Assembly (NCBI GenBank): GCA_023382335.1
Contig: JAMCPM010000008.1
Span: forward strand, 113,667-177,666
Reading direction: 5' to 3'
Length of the DNA stretch: 64,000 nt
Source: Actinomycetota bacterium
GTDB taxonomy: Bacteria; Actinomycetota; Thermoleophilia; BMS3ABIN01
The notes beneath the pieces are model-generated. The model was not told the origin of the DNA. It saw nothing but the letters and a program-made list of their open reading frames with translations, and made no database searches. Positions 1-7,384 of this stretch are shown in pieces (the stretch's first letter is position 1; every line of letters begins with the position of its first letter). A program made the translations under genes and the position numbers.

Positions 1-377
1 CCGTAAACGATCAGGGGGATATCGATGGCCTCGTTGACCTTTTTGACGGTCTCGGCCGCCGACTCCGGCGAGGCGTCGCTGCCGTTGGGGTCGATGCTGC
101 GCAGCTGCAGGCAGATGGCATCGGCCTTGAACTCGTCCTGGCACTTCTTGGCCCAGGCGACAGGGTCGCCCATGACGTCGGCGTAAACACTCTGCACGGC
201 CTCGGGCCATTCCTGGGGCTCGTCGTAGACTTCCATGGCCACCATCGGCGCATTCGGCATCTCGCCTTCCCAGAGGTGGAAGGGGAAGGTGGTCTCACCA
301 CCGACCTTCTTATCTTTTCCTATCGTGACTTCGCGTATCGTGCCCTTGCAGGTTTCAATTGGCGGTTCAAAAGACAA
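1..377 (-). CDS. cdhD: CO dehydrogenase/acetyl-CoA synthase delta subunit (corrinoid iron-sulfur protein, small subunit), 3' end outside window
   Basis: The visible 125 codons match the N-terminus of CdhD/AcsD, the small subunit of the corrinoid iron-sulfur protein that carries the methyl group from methyl-tetrahydrofolate to acetyl-CoA synthase in the Wood-Ljungdahl pathway. Recognisable parts are the opening FEPPIETCKGTIREVTIG, then FPFHLWEGEMPN and the TIM-barrel segment AICLQLRSIDPNGSD. I chose a TTG start at 375-377 because AAGGAGAGG lies 7-8 bases upstream; an in-frame GTG six codons earlier overlaps that ribosome binding site. The gene runs off the left edge. Its partners here are folD, cooC, acsV and fhs, all on the same strand. 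The family call is recognition from sequence, not a search. Confidence 0.85.
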   Translation of the reverse strand, partial: MSFEPPIETCKGTIREVTIGKDKKVGGETTFPFHLWEGEMPNAPMVAMEVYDEPQEWPEAVQSVYADVMGDPVAWAKKCQDEFKADAICLQLRSIDPNGSDASPESAAETVKKVNEAIDIPLIVY

Positions 378-690
378 GACAGCCCTCTCCTTCACTCGGT
401 TTTGATATCAGGGGGACATCATCGCAGCGCTCCCGCAGGAATTCCGGGGACCGACGATGGAAAAGCGGCACGCCATTTGGTTCAGCGTGCAGCTCCGGGG
501 TCCGCCCAGCCCTAAAATATTAAAGGTTCGAGGCGCAAGCCGAAAAACCACACCCCGGCTTGGCGAACTCGGACCTTTGCCCGCACTTAGTACATTGTTT
601 CACAAGCTTTGGGTAATGGGAGATAATATCATCGCCGAGAGGCGACAGTCAATAAGTATTATAGATGCCGATCATGGTATTCAGCGTTAG
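378..690. other. Intergenic region with no gene seen
   Basis: This stretch lies between the cdhD start and the terminator of the neighbouring surface-protein gene. The short open frames crossing it show no family resemblance and no convincing ribosome binding site. It should hold the cdhD promoter on the minus strand, but I could not pick a clear -35/-10 pair. Confidence 0.4.
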
Positions 691-724
691 GAAAAAGAAG
701 AGGCGGACCCGCAGGGTCCGCCTC
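691..724 (-). terminator. Rho-independent terminator of the LPxTG protein gene
   Basis: Read on the minus strand, an 11-bp perfect GC-rich stem (GAGGCGGACCC and its complement) with a 3-base loop is followed by TTCTTTTTCC. It sits about 28 bases past the stop codon of the gene ending at 752. Confidence 0.85.
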
Positions 725-751
725 GTTAAGTTCAGCTCAGGTCAGCTCCCG

Positions 752-1093
752 TTATTTGCTGGAGAGCCGCTTCCTCATCATCAGGGCTCCCATGCCCACG
801 GCCATGAGTCCGGCGGCCGGGATCAGCAGAAAAGCTCCGGTGCTCGGCAGGGACGTGGCGCCGGTATTAACGCTGCCGGCGGTATTAGCGCTGCCGACGG
901 AAGAACCACCGGTGCCGCTGGAGCCCGGGCCAGGCGTGGTCGGATTGGTCACGGTGCCGAGATACTGGTCGCCAGACCCTCCGTACTCTTCGCCCGCGGG
1001 AGTCGCGGCGCTGGAAGCCGCCATGGCGTGCACGGCGATCATTCCGGCAAATACCAGGACCAACATGGAAATGAGTATAATCCGGATCCTCAT
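752..1093 (-). CDS. LPxTG-type cell-wall-anchored small surface protein
   Basis: A 113-residue exported protein. It has an N-terminal signal peptide (MRIRIILISMLVLVFAGMIA, ending near HAMA), a central low-complexity segment rich in Gly, Ser and Thr, and a classic sortase signal at the end: LPSTG, a hydrophobic span of about 18 residues, and the basic tail RKRLSSK. The central part has no recognisable domain, so it may act as a spacer or glycosylated stalk. The start is ATG at 1091-1093 with AAGGAG upstream; the TTG just before it is ignored. A second protein of the same design lies at 2074-2571. No sortase gene is in the window. Confidence 0.75.
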   Translation of the reverse strand: MRIRIILISMLVLVFAGMIAVHAMAASSAATPAGEEYGGSGDQYLGTVTNPTTPGPGSSGTGGSSVGSANTAGSVNTGATSLPSTGAFLLIPAAGLMAVGMGALMMRKRLSSK

Positions 1094-1329
1094 CAAAACT
1101 CCTTTACGGCTCCATTCCCCTTGAAGCCTTCAAGCTTCGCTCGATTCAGGGAACATGCGAATGGAACATTACAGAAAAAAATTGTACCCCGGAAGGGTAT
1201 CCGCAGTCAAATGCTTAATTTTACCCCCGATTGGATATTTATATATCAATTACCGGCGAAGGTGAACCGGTTCCGTCTGCCGCAAAAATGTGGGAGGCAG
1301 GTCCCGGTCCCTGAAACTTAGGAGGACAA

Positions 1330-1593
1330 ATGGGCTACACCCAGGTTGGGCTCGAAGACAAGCTGTACGAGATGTACCCGGAGCTGATGGAGCACAAGAT
1401 CGCCCTGAGGCTCAGCTTCGACGAGGAGAGGAACGCGTGGGTCATCCGGTTCGAAAAGGGCGGCCACAGCCGCTATGCCTTCCTGGACAAGGCCGACGCC
1501 GACGCCTGCATGGATGGGGTCTCCTGCATCTATCTGGGCACGCTGATCGATCAGTACGTCCTCGATCTGGAAAAGGAACTGGGAATCCTCTGA
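1330..1593 (+). CDS. Small conserved-looking protein of unknown function
   Basis: An 87-residue acidic, soluble protein with a strong ribosome binding site (AGGAGG, 6 bases before ATG). I do not recognise the family. It has a mixed helix-strand pattern (NAWVIRFEKGGHSRYAFLD looks like two strands) and two cysteines near the middle (DACMDGVSCIY). The next gene, a DsrC-like protein, begins 66 bases after its stop on the same strand, so the two are probably co-transcribed and may share a role in sulfur or redox chemistry. That role is inferred only from position. Confidence 0.6.
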   Translation: MGYTQVGLEDKLYEMYPELMEHKIALRLSFDEERNAWVIRFEKGGHSRYAFLDKADADACMDGVSCIYLGTLIDQYVLDLEKELGIL

Positions 1594-1659
1594 TTTTTGC
1601 GAGAACTTCTAACGACACCGGGCGGGACTGGCATCCCCCGGCCCGGAGAAAGGACTGAA

Positions 1660-1989
1660 ATGGAAACCGAGAATCCGGATGTGATCACCGATGACGAGAA
1701 GGGTTACCTCACCGATCCCGAAAGCTGGAACGAGAACATCGCCCGTCAGCTGGCCAGACGTGAGGGCATCGATGAGCTGACCGACGAGATGATGGACGTG
1801 ATCCGCTTCATGCGGTCTTTCTACAAGACTTACGGCTCGTTCCCCATCCTCAACTCGGTCTGCAAGAACGTCCAGCAGCCAAAGGAGTGCGTCAACGAGG
1901 AGTTCATCGACCCCCTGAAGGCCTGGAAGATCGCCGGACTGCCATATCCGGGCGAAGAGGTCATCTATTACCTGAACCGGCCTCTCTAA
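1660..1989 (+). CDS. DsrC/TusE-family protein lacking the C-terminal redox cysteines
   Basis: The 109-residue product shows the DsrC/TusE/DsvC pattern in order: GYLTDPESWNENIARQLARR, EGIDELT, DVIRFMRSFYKTYGSFP and the C-terminal signature KIAGLPYP. Family members pass persulfide or trisulfide sulfur through a Cys in the C-terminal arm (KIAGLPKPxxC) and, in DsrC, a second Cys just before KIAGLP. Here those positions read WKIAGLPYPGEE, so both are missing, and the arm continues to YYLNRPL. Two other cysteines (NSVCKNVQQPKEC) lie in the middle. The ATG at 1660 with AGAAAGGA upstream is preferred to the earlier TTG. It may be a regulatory DsrC relative rather than a sulfur carrier. Confidence 0.7.
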   Translation: METENPDVITDDEKGYLTDPESWNENIARQLARREGIDELTDEMMDVIRFMRSFYKTYGSFPILNSVCKNVQQPKECVNEEFIDPLKAWKIAGLPYPGEEVIYYLNRPL

Positions 1990-2073
1990 ACAGCGAAGCC
2001 CGGCCGGGCACTTCCGTGCCGGCCAGGCTCGCCCAAAAAGGACATCAGGCGCCGGAGTGCGGACGCGTTCTTT

Positions 2074-2571
2074 CTAGTGGTTGCTGTGTCTCCTGAACAT
2101 GAGGCCGCCCATGCCGGCTGCTACCAGTCCCGCTGCCGGCACTATCAGGAAGAAGCCGGTGTTGGGCAGGGTGGCGGGGGCCGGGACGGCTGCTGCCGGC
2201 GCCGCGGCGGTCGGCGGGGTCACGACCGCTTCCACCGTGAAGGTGAAGGGGCAGCTGGCTTCGGAGGGCAACAATAAGGTGATTGTATGTTCGCCGGGAG
2301 TCGCGTCGGCGGGGATGGTCAAGTTGACGCCGAACTCGCCGGTGCTGACGTCGGTGCTGATGTCCGGAAAAACGCCGGTCGCACCGTCCCATTCAACCTG
2401 GATCGTGGAATCGGCGAGCGTTGTTCCGGAAGCGTATACGCTGCTGCCGGCGTTCCCGGAGAGCGGCGTGACATCTACGGCGCTGCAGGCGCTCTGGGCG
2501 CTGGCGACCGATGCAAATGCGAGCATAGACACTACCAGCAACAAACCGATGACGATGATTCTGACCTTCAT
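2074..2571 (-). CDS. LPxTG-type cell-wall-anchored protein with one small beta-rich domain
   Basis: A 165-residue exported protein. A signal peptide (KVRIIVIGLLLVVSMLAFA) is followed by a domain of about 90 residues that looks like an Ig-like beta sandwich (SSVYASGTTLADSTIQVEWDG, EFGVNLTIPADATPGEHTIT), with two Cys that could form a disulfide. Then come an Ala/Pro linker and the sorting signal LPNTG, a hydrophobic span and FRRHSNH. GGGAGG precedes the ATG. It has the same C-terminal design as the protein at 752-1093 and may be anchored by the same sortase. It is unrelated in function to folD, which lies just upstream in transcription order. Confidence 0.7.
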   Translation of the reverse strand: MKVRIIVIGLLLVVSMLAFASVASAQSACSAVDVTPLSGNAGSSVYASGTTLADSTIQVEWDGATGVFPDISTDVSTGEFGVNLTIPADATPGEHTITLLLPSEASCPFTFTVEAVVTPPTAAAPAAAVPAPATLPNTGFFLIVPAAGLVAAGMGGLMFRRHSNH

Positions 2572-2690
2572 GGTTTCCTCCCTGTTTAACCCTCTGAATG
2601 ATTTCGTCTTTATCGAAACCGGATGCTACATGCTGCCCGGGCGTCCGTCAAATCCTCTTCTGCGCATGATAATGACGCCGGCGGCGGCCG

Positions 2691-3536
2691 CTACAGCGTC
2701 AGCTCCGCGGCCTTGAGCGTGTTCTTCATCAGCATGGCGATGGTCATCGGCCCGACGCCGCCGGGAACCGGGGTGATGGCGCGGGCTTTCTCCTTGACCG
2801 CTTCGAAATCGACGTCTCCGAAAAGGCCTTCGTCGGTGCGGTTCATGCCCACGTCGATCACCGTGACCCCATCCTTGACCCAGTCACCTTTTATCATCCT
2901 GTCAACACCGACGGCCGCGATCAGGATGTCAGCGCCGCGGCAGACAGAAGGGAGGTCCCTGGTCTTCGAGTGGCAGATGGTGACGGTGCAGTTCTTTGCC
3001 AGCAGCAGCAGGGCCACCGGCTTGCCGACCGTGTTGCTGCGGCCGACGATGACGGCGTTGGCGCCTTCCAGCTGGGTATTGCTGCGCTCGAGCAGCTCGA
3101 TGCAGCCAGCGGGCGTGCATGACGGCAGCACGGCGTTGCCGACAACGACGCGCCCCAGGTTGATCGGATGGAACCCGTCGACGTCTTTATTGGGGTCGAT
3201 CGCCAGCAGCACCGGCGTCGGATCCAGATGTTTGGGCAGCGGCATCTGCACCAGGATGCCATGAACGTCCTCACGGCCGTTGAGCTCGTCAACCAGCGCC
3301 ATCAGCGTTTCCTGCGTGGTCTCGGTCGGCAGAACGTATTTGAACGAGTTAAAGCCGACCTCGGCGCAGGCCTTCTCCTTGTTGTTGACGTAAATCTGCG
3401 AGCCGGGGTCGTCGCCCACGAGCACGACCGCCAAGCCGGGTGTCAGTCCGTATTGTTCCTTCATCTTCCTGACATCCTCGGCCACCTCGGCGCGGATGTC
3501 GGCGGAGATCTTCTTGCCGTCGATTATTTCTGCCAT
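2691..3536 (-). CDS. folD: Bifunctional methylene-tetrahydrofolate dehydrogenase / methenyl-tetrahydrofolate cyclohydrolase
   Basis: FolD interconverts methylene-, methenyl- and formyl-tetrahydrofolate, the middle steps of the methyl branch of the Wood-Ljungdahl pathway. The 281-residue length is normal. Signatures present are the catalytic-lysine motif YVNNKEKAC (K53), GILVQMPLPKH, DPNKDVDGFHPINLGR, CTPAGCIELL, the nucleotide-binding VIVGRSNTVGKP and the C-terminal TPVPGGVGPMTIAMLM. It follows cooC on the same strand with a 39-base gap, so it likely belongs to the acsV-cooC-folD operon. Confidence 0.95.
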   Translation of the reverse strand: MAEIIDGKKISADIRAEVAEDVRKMKEQYGLTPGLAVVLVGDDPGSQIYVNNKEKACAEVGFNSFKYVLPTETTQETLMALVDELNGREDVHGILVQMPLPKHLDPTPVLLAIDPNKDVDGFHPINLGRVVVGNAVLPSCTPAGCIELLERSNTQLEGANAVIVGRSNTVGKPVALLLLAKNCTVTICHSKTRDLPSVCRGADILIAAVGVDRMIKGDWVKDGVTVIDVGMNRTDEGLFGDVDFEAVKEKARAITPVPGGVGPMTIAMLMKNTLKAAELTL

Positions 3537-3575
3537 GAGAGATCCTTTCGCTTTCAGGGGACGAGCGAGCTTTCC

Positions 3576-4334
3576 TTAAGATGCGGCGAAAATCTTATCA
3601 AAAAGAGGGGTGGCGCCGCCAATGCAAGGGGAATCTTCGGGAATCTCGAGCAGGGAAAGGCCCGCGACCTCGGCATCAAAGAGCCCGGGGTCTTCGGGCA
3701 AAGTGGCTGCCAGCGGCAGCTCCAGGCGCTCGATCTCAGGCGCAAGCGCCGCCGCGGCTCCGGGCGTGGCGCGGTTGAGCACGAAAAGCTTCTCCCCCAC
3801 GTCAAGCTTCATCTCGTCCGCCAGGTCAAGGACTCTCCTGGCGGCTGTCAGTCCGCGCATGCCGGCGTCAGAGACGACCAGCAGTACGTCGGTGGTGCGG
3901 GTGGTCCGGCGCGAAAGATGCTCCAGGCCCGCCTCGTTATCCATCACCGTGTGCCTGTAATCAGAAGACAGCGAATCCATGAAGCGCCGGATGAGGTTGT
4001 TGGCGAAGCAGTAGCAGCCGGCGCCCTCGGGACGGCCCATGGTCAGCAGGTCGAAACCCTCGCCCTCGGCCAGGGCCTCCTGCATCTTGTAGTCGACGAA
4101 CTGGTCCTTGGTCATGCCGCCGGGGATGTCGCGCACGCCGGCGAAGCCCTGCTCGCGCAGGGAGCCGACTGTCAGCGGCACCTCGATGCCCAGGGTCTGG
4201 CCCATGTTGGAATTAGGATCGGCATCGACTACCAGCACCGGCGTCTCGCCCTTCTCAATCAGGTAGCGCACCGCCAGCGAGGCGATGGTGGTCTTGCCGG
4301 TGCCGCCCTTGCCGGCTACAGCGATAGTGGTCAT
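3576..4334 (-). CDS. cooC: CooC/AcsF-type nickel-insertion ATPase for CO dehydrogenase/acetyl-CoA synthase
   Basis: A 252-residue MinD/ParA-like P-loop ATPase of the CODH maturation family. It has the deviant Walker A GKGGTGKTT at residues 8-16, VLVVDADPNSN, and the family's CxC motif (C107, C109 in GAGCYCFANN), which in CooC sits at the dimer interface and binds metal. It is expected to help load nickel into CO dehydrogenase or acetyl-CoA synthase. Its start overlaps the stop of acsV by four bases (ATGA), indicating translational coupling to the corrinoid activator. Confidence 0.9.
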   Translation of the reverse strand: MTTIAVAGKGGTGKTTIASLAVRYLIEKGETPVLVVDADPNSNMGQTLGIEVPLTVGSLREQGFAGVRDIPGGMTKDQFVDYKMQEALAEGEGFDLLTMGRPEGAGCYCFANNLIRRFMDSLSSDYRHTVMDNEAGLEHLSRRTTRTTDVLLVVSDAGMRGLTAARRVLDLADEMKLDVGEKLFVLNRATPGAAAALAPEIERLELPLAATLPEDPGLFDAEVAGLSLLEIPEDSPCIGGATPLFDKIFAAS

Positions 4335-6277
4335 GAGACCTCGTTAAGGATCGCTTCCATCCGCGGGAACCATTTCATGTCGGTGTGCGGGAAGAACAGT
4401 GCGGCCATGTATTCATCCATGAAGAACTGGTTGTCGGAGAGCTCGATGTTTGTCATCGTGCGGGCGACCTCCTCGGCCGCCAGCTGCATGTCCTTGGAGA
4501 AGGAGACCAGCCTTGCTCCCAGCAGCGAACCGTTGCCGACGAAAGTGAAGCGGTCGGGGTCCATCTCCGGGAAGAGTCCGATGGCCGCGGCGCGGTCCAC
4601 CTGCAGGTACTTGCCGAAGCCGCCGGCGACGTAGACCTGTTCCACGGCGTCGAGATCCATGCCGACGCTGTCGAGCAGCGTGTTGATGCCGGCGAAGATC
4701 GCGCCCTTGGCCCGCATGAGGTTATCGATGTCGGGCTCGGTGATGACGATGTCCTGGCCGGTGGCGGTGTACTCGGCGCGCACCAGCACGTATTCCCAGA
4801 GGCCGTCGGCGTTGCGCCGCAGCCATTCGCCCTGCCGGGCTTCCTTGAATTTTCCGTTCTGGCCGATGATGCCGGCTTCCAGCAGCTCCGCCACGGCGTC
4901 GATGATGCCCGAGCCGCAGATGCCCAGGGCCTTCTTGCCGCCGATGGTGAGGATGTGCGGCTCGCCGCTGGCGGGATCGATCTGCACCGCCTCGATGGCG
5001 CCGCGCGTCGCCCGCATGCCGTGCTCGATGCCGCCGCCCTCAAAGGCGGGCCCGGCCGAGCACGAGGTCGCCACCAGCCATTCGCTGTTGCCGACCACGG
5101 CCTCGCCGTTGGTGCCTATGTCTATATATAGAGTGACCTTCTCGGTCTGGAAGACACCCGAGCCGACAATGCCGCTGACGATGTCGCCGCCTACGTAGCT
5201 TGATACGCAGGGAAAGGTATAAAGATGCACATGGTCGCAGACATCGATGCCGAGATGCCCGGCCCGCACGGGGGGCAGGAATGTCGCCGCCGGCACATAG
5301 GGTGCGATGCGGATGTGCTTGGTGTTAACTCCGGTGAGCAGATGTGTCATGGTTGTGTTGCCCGCGGCCACCATATGTGACACCTGGCAGCGGTCCACCC
5401 CGCCCTTGTCCAGCACCTTCTCGATAACGGCGCTGATAGTGTCGACGACCGCGTCCTGCAGCTCCTTGCGGCCGGCCGCTTTCTGGGAATGGACGATGCG
5501 GGTGATGACGTCCTCGCCGTAGCTGATCTGGCCGTTGTATTCAGAGGCCTCGGCGACGGTCACGCCCTTTTCCAGATCCAGCAGCTGCGCGTAGACGCTG
5601 GTGGTGCCGATGTCCAGCACGATGGAATAATCTTCCGATGAGCGGTCGCCAGGGACCACCTGTATGACTTTTGGTCCCTTGGATCTCTCCACCAGGGTCA
5701 CAGTGACCAGCCAGTCCTCCAGCCGCAAGATCAGGGGCAGGTCGCGGATGACATGGAAGTCCACCGAGACGTCCTCGATGCCGTGCTGAGATTTGAGGCC
5801 CAGCTTGAGCCGGTCGAGGTCGTTGATGTTGTTGGCGGCGTCAGGCGGATCCAGCCTGAGCACGAATTTCTTGACGACCGGATCGACGCTCCAGCCGCTC
5901 ACCAGGTTCTCGAGATCCTGCGCCGTGAGCACCCGCCCCGGCCCTGGACGGCGCGCATGCGTCAGCGCCACGGCATCGCCCATGCGCGATTCCTCGGGAA
6001 TGGCGACGGTCAGGTCGCCCATGACGCTGACGCGGCAGGCCAGGCGCAGCCCGGCCTTGTAATCCTCATCCGAAAGCTTGGCCGACTTGCCGCCCTCGTA
6101 TTCGCCGTCTGTTATCTCGACCTTGCACTTGCCGCAGGCGCCGGTGCCGCCGCAGGAGGCGTTGATGTGGACGCCCTCGAGCAGCGCCACCCTCAGCAGG
6201 TTGGCTTCGTGCGGCACGCCATCGCAGACGATGTCGCCGGGCTGGAACGTGATTGTATGCGTCATTTCTTCTGTCAT
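4331..6277 (-). CDS. acsV: RACo-like ATP-dependent reductive activator of corrinoid protein (ferredoxin domain plus ASKHA ATPase)
   Basis: A 648-residue protein with an N-terminal [2Fe-2S] domain (C42, C48, C51, C81 in SCGGTGACGKC and LACRV), a linker, and a large ASKHA-type ATPase domain with phosphate-binding motifs VLDIGTTSVYAQL, YIDIGTNGEAVVG and a final VAGGFGKYL / FVGNGSLLGA. RACo uses ATP to drive reduction of inactive Co(II) corrinoid in the corrinoid iron-sulfur protein back to Co(I). Together with cdhD and cooC here this strongly supports a working CODH/ACS. The ATG at 6277 overlaps the stop of an eight-codon upstream frame (6274-6300), so the true start could be slightly different. 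Confidence 0.88.
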   Translation of the reverse strand: MTEEMTHTITFQPGDIVCDGVPHEANLLRVALLEGVHINASCGGTGACGKCKVEITDGEYEGGKSAKLSDEDYKAGLRLACRVSVMGDLTVAIPEESRMGDAVALTHARRPGPGRVLTAQDLENLVSGWSVDPVVKKFVLRLDPPDAANNINDLDRLKLGLKSQHGIEDVSVDFHVIRDLPLILRLEDWLVTVTLVERSKGPKVIQVVPGDRSSEDYSIVLDIGTTSVYAQLLDLEKGVTVAEASEYNGQISYGEDVITRIVHSQKAAGRKELQDAVVDTISAVIEKVLDKGGVDRCQVSHMVAAGNTTMTHLLTGVNTKHIRIAPYVPAATFLPPVRAGHLGIDVCDHVHLYTFPCVSSYVGGDIVSGIVGSGVFQTEKVTLYIDIGTNGEAVVGNSEWLVATSCSAGPAFEGGGIEHGMRATRGAIEAVQIDPASGEPHILTIGGKKALGICGSGIIDAVAELLEAGIIGQNGKFKEARQGEWLRRNADGLWEYVLVRAEYTATGQDIVITEPDIDNLMRAKGAIFAGINTLLDSVGMDLDAVEQVYVAGGFGKYLQVDRAAAIGLFPEMDPDRFTFVGNGSLLGARLVSFSKDMQLAAEEVARTMTNIELSDNQFFMDEYMAALFFPHTDMKWFPRMEAILNEVS

Positions 6278-6440
6278 GCGTCGATCGCTTCCTCGGTCAT
6301 GCGTTGATTATATATGTAGATATCCAAAAGTCATTTAAGTTTCACATTATTTACCACTTTTCCCTAATTATATTTTTCCGCCAACGGGTATCGCGCAAGT
6401 AGGAGATATTTATAAGTAAGCAGAATCGAGGAGGACCGAA

Positions 6441-6599
6441 GTGGCTAACCATATTGAGAGACATCCGGGAGCACAACCAAGCAGTTTTGCGATCGGCTTT
6501 ACCGCTTTCGCGGGCCTGATGCTTGTCCTGGTCGGCGATTCAGGCCAGAGACGGCACTGGTTGATCGTACCGCCTCGAAGCATTACCGTCTGGAAACGG
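6441..6599 (+). pseudogene. Possible truncated small membrane protein gene (DUF7144-like start)
   Basis: A GTG with a strong GAGGAGG six bases upstream opens a frame whose first 40 codons look real: a short polar head, then FAIGFTAFAGLMLVLVG, which resembles the first membrane helix of the small actinobacterial DUF7144 proteins. After that the frame turns into Arg-rich noise and runs into a perfect hairpin at 6598-6632. I read this as the 5' end of a gene whose body was deleted, now joined to its old terminator. The family call is tentative. The rest of the 6301-6679 gap is AT-rich and likely holds the acsV promoter. Confidence 0.35.
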
Positions 6600-6632
6600 A
6601 AGAGGGCCGCGATTGCATCGCGGCCCTCTTCC
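6598..6632. terminator. Perfect 16-bp hairpin, likely terminator
   Basis: The 16-base arms 6598-6613 and 6617-6632 pair perfectly around a TGC loop. There is no long T run on either side (TTTCC follows on the minus strand). It lies 48 bases past the stop of the PAS-Fis gene on the minus strand and at the end of the degraded plus-strand gene, so it may serve either or both. Confidence 0.55.
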
Positions 6633-6679
6633 AACCTGCCCACCATCAAACTCTTGAGTCCGCAGCGATGCCATCTTGC

Positions 6680-7213
6680 CTAGATGTCATGATATTTGAG
6701 TTTCCGGTAAAGCGTGCTGCGCGCCCAGCCGAGCATTTTTGCCGCGTCGCTGCGCCTGCCCCGGCTTTTTCTCAGCGCGTCGATGATCATGTCCTTTTCC
6801 ACATCGTCCCACCTGGTGCTTTCTTTGCCGCCGGCGGTCTTCTCTTCGCGCAGATGTGGGACAGACGATAGCTCCTCGATAACCAGCATGGCTCCCAGCA
6901 CCTCGCCGTCATGGCTTTCTATGGGTGAGATAGAAAGTCGGGCCGAAACGACCTTGCGATCGCGATCAAGAATTGTGCCCTCATGCGTCTCGACCTTCCT
7001 GTTCTCGAGGACTGCCTTGAGGCGATCGCCGAAGGAATGCAGATCGCTGCGAAGGATGAAGTCGGCCTTGATGCCCGCAACCTCTCCATTGCTGTGACCC
7101 GTCAGCGCCTCGGCGCGGCGGTTCATCCAGCTCACTCTCAGTTCCTTGTCCACAAGAACAACGGCGTGAGGGATACCTTCCAGCAGGCATTTGATATCGG
7201 CGTTTTGAAACAT
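6680..7213 (-). CDS. PAS-sensor transcription regulator with Fis-type helix-turn-helix and no AAA+ domain
   Basis: The 177 residues hold a PAS domain (about 8-115: GIPHAVVLVDKELRVSWMN, RAEALTGHS, VLGAMLVIEE) joined directly to a Fis-family DNA-binding helix-turn-helix (about 137-177: IIDALRKSRGRRSDAAKMLG, RSTLYRKLK). This is the outer architecture of NtrC-type enhancer-binding proteins with the sigma-54-interacting AAA+ domain left out, so it should act as a plain DNA-binding regulator, perhaps redox-controlled. It sits between acsV and fhs on the same strand and is a natural candidate to control the one-carbon genes; that link is inference. Confidence 0.82.
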   Translation of the reverse strand: MFQNADIKCLLEGIPHAVVLVDKELRVSWMNRRAEALTGHSNGEVAGIKADFILRSDLHSFGDRLKAVLENRKVETHEGTILDRDRKVVSARLSISPIESHDGEVLGAMLVIEELSSVPHLREEKTAGGKESTRWDDVEKDMIIDALRKSRGRRSDAAKMLGWARSTLYRKLKYHDI

Positions 7214-7318
7214 AATCAGACAATATCATACACGAACTGTTCTATTATGTGTCACATGGTTTGTCGGGAAGAGTTCAAGTGTTTCTCCCGATAGCCCTCC
7301 GCCTGAACCGCCAAGCAA

Positions 7319-7348
7319 CAAAAAAGAGAGCCGCATCAAGCGGCCCTC
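7319..7348 (-). terminator. Rho-independent terminator of fhs
   Basis: On the minus strand a 9-bp stem (GAGGGCCGC with GCGGCTCTC, one G-T pair) around TTGAT is followed by a run of T. It lies 37 bases beyond the fhs stop. Confidence 0.85.
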
Positions 7349-7384
7349 CTGAATGAGCATGGTATGCGCCTTGTGCTTTACTCT

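Noticed and set aside
1990..2040. GC-rich hairpin between the DsrC-like gene and the LPxTG gene
   Set aside because: The stem has a bulge and lacks a T run on the side where it would end plus-strand transcription, so I do not call a terminator.
3168..4634. A 488-codon plus-strand open frame
   Set aside because: It lies antisense to folD, cooC and acsV, which match known families; its composition is the mirror of GC-rich codon use and it shows no domain.
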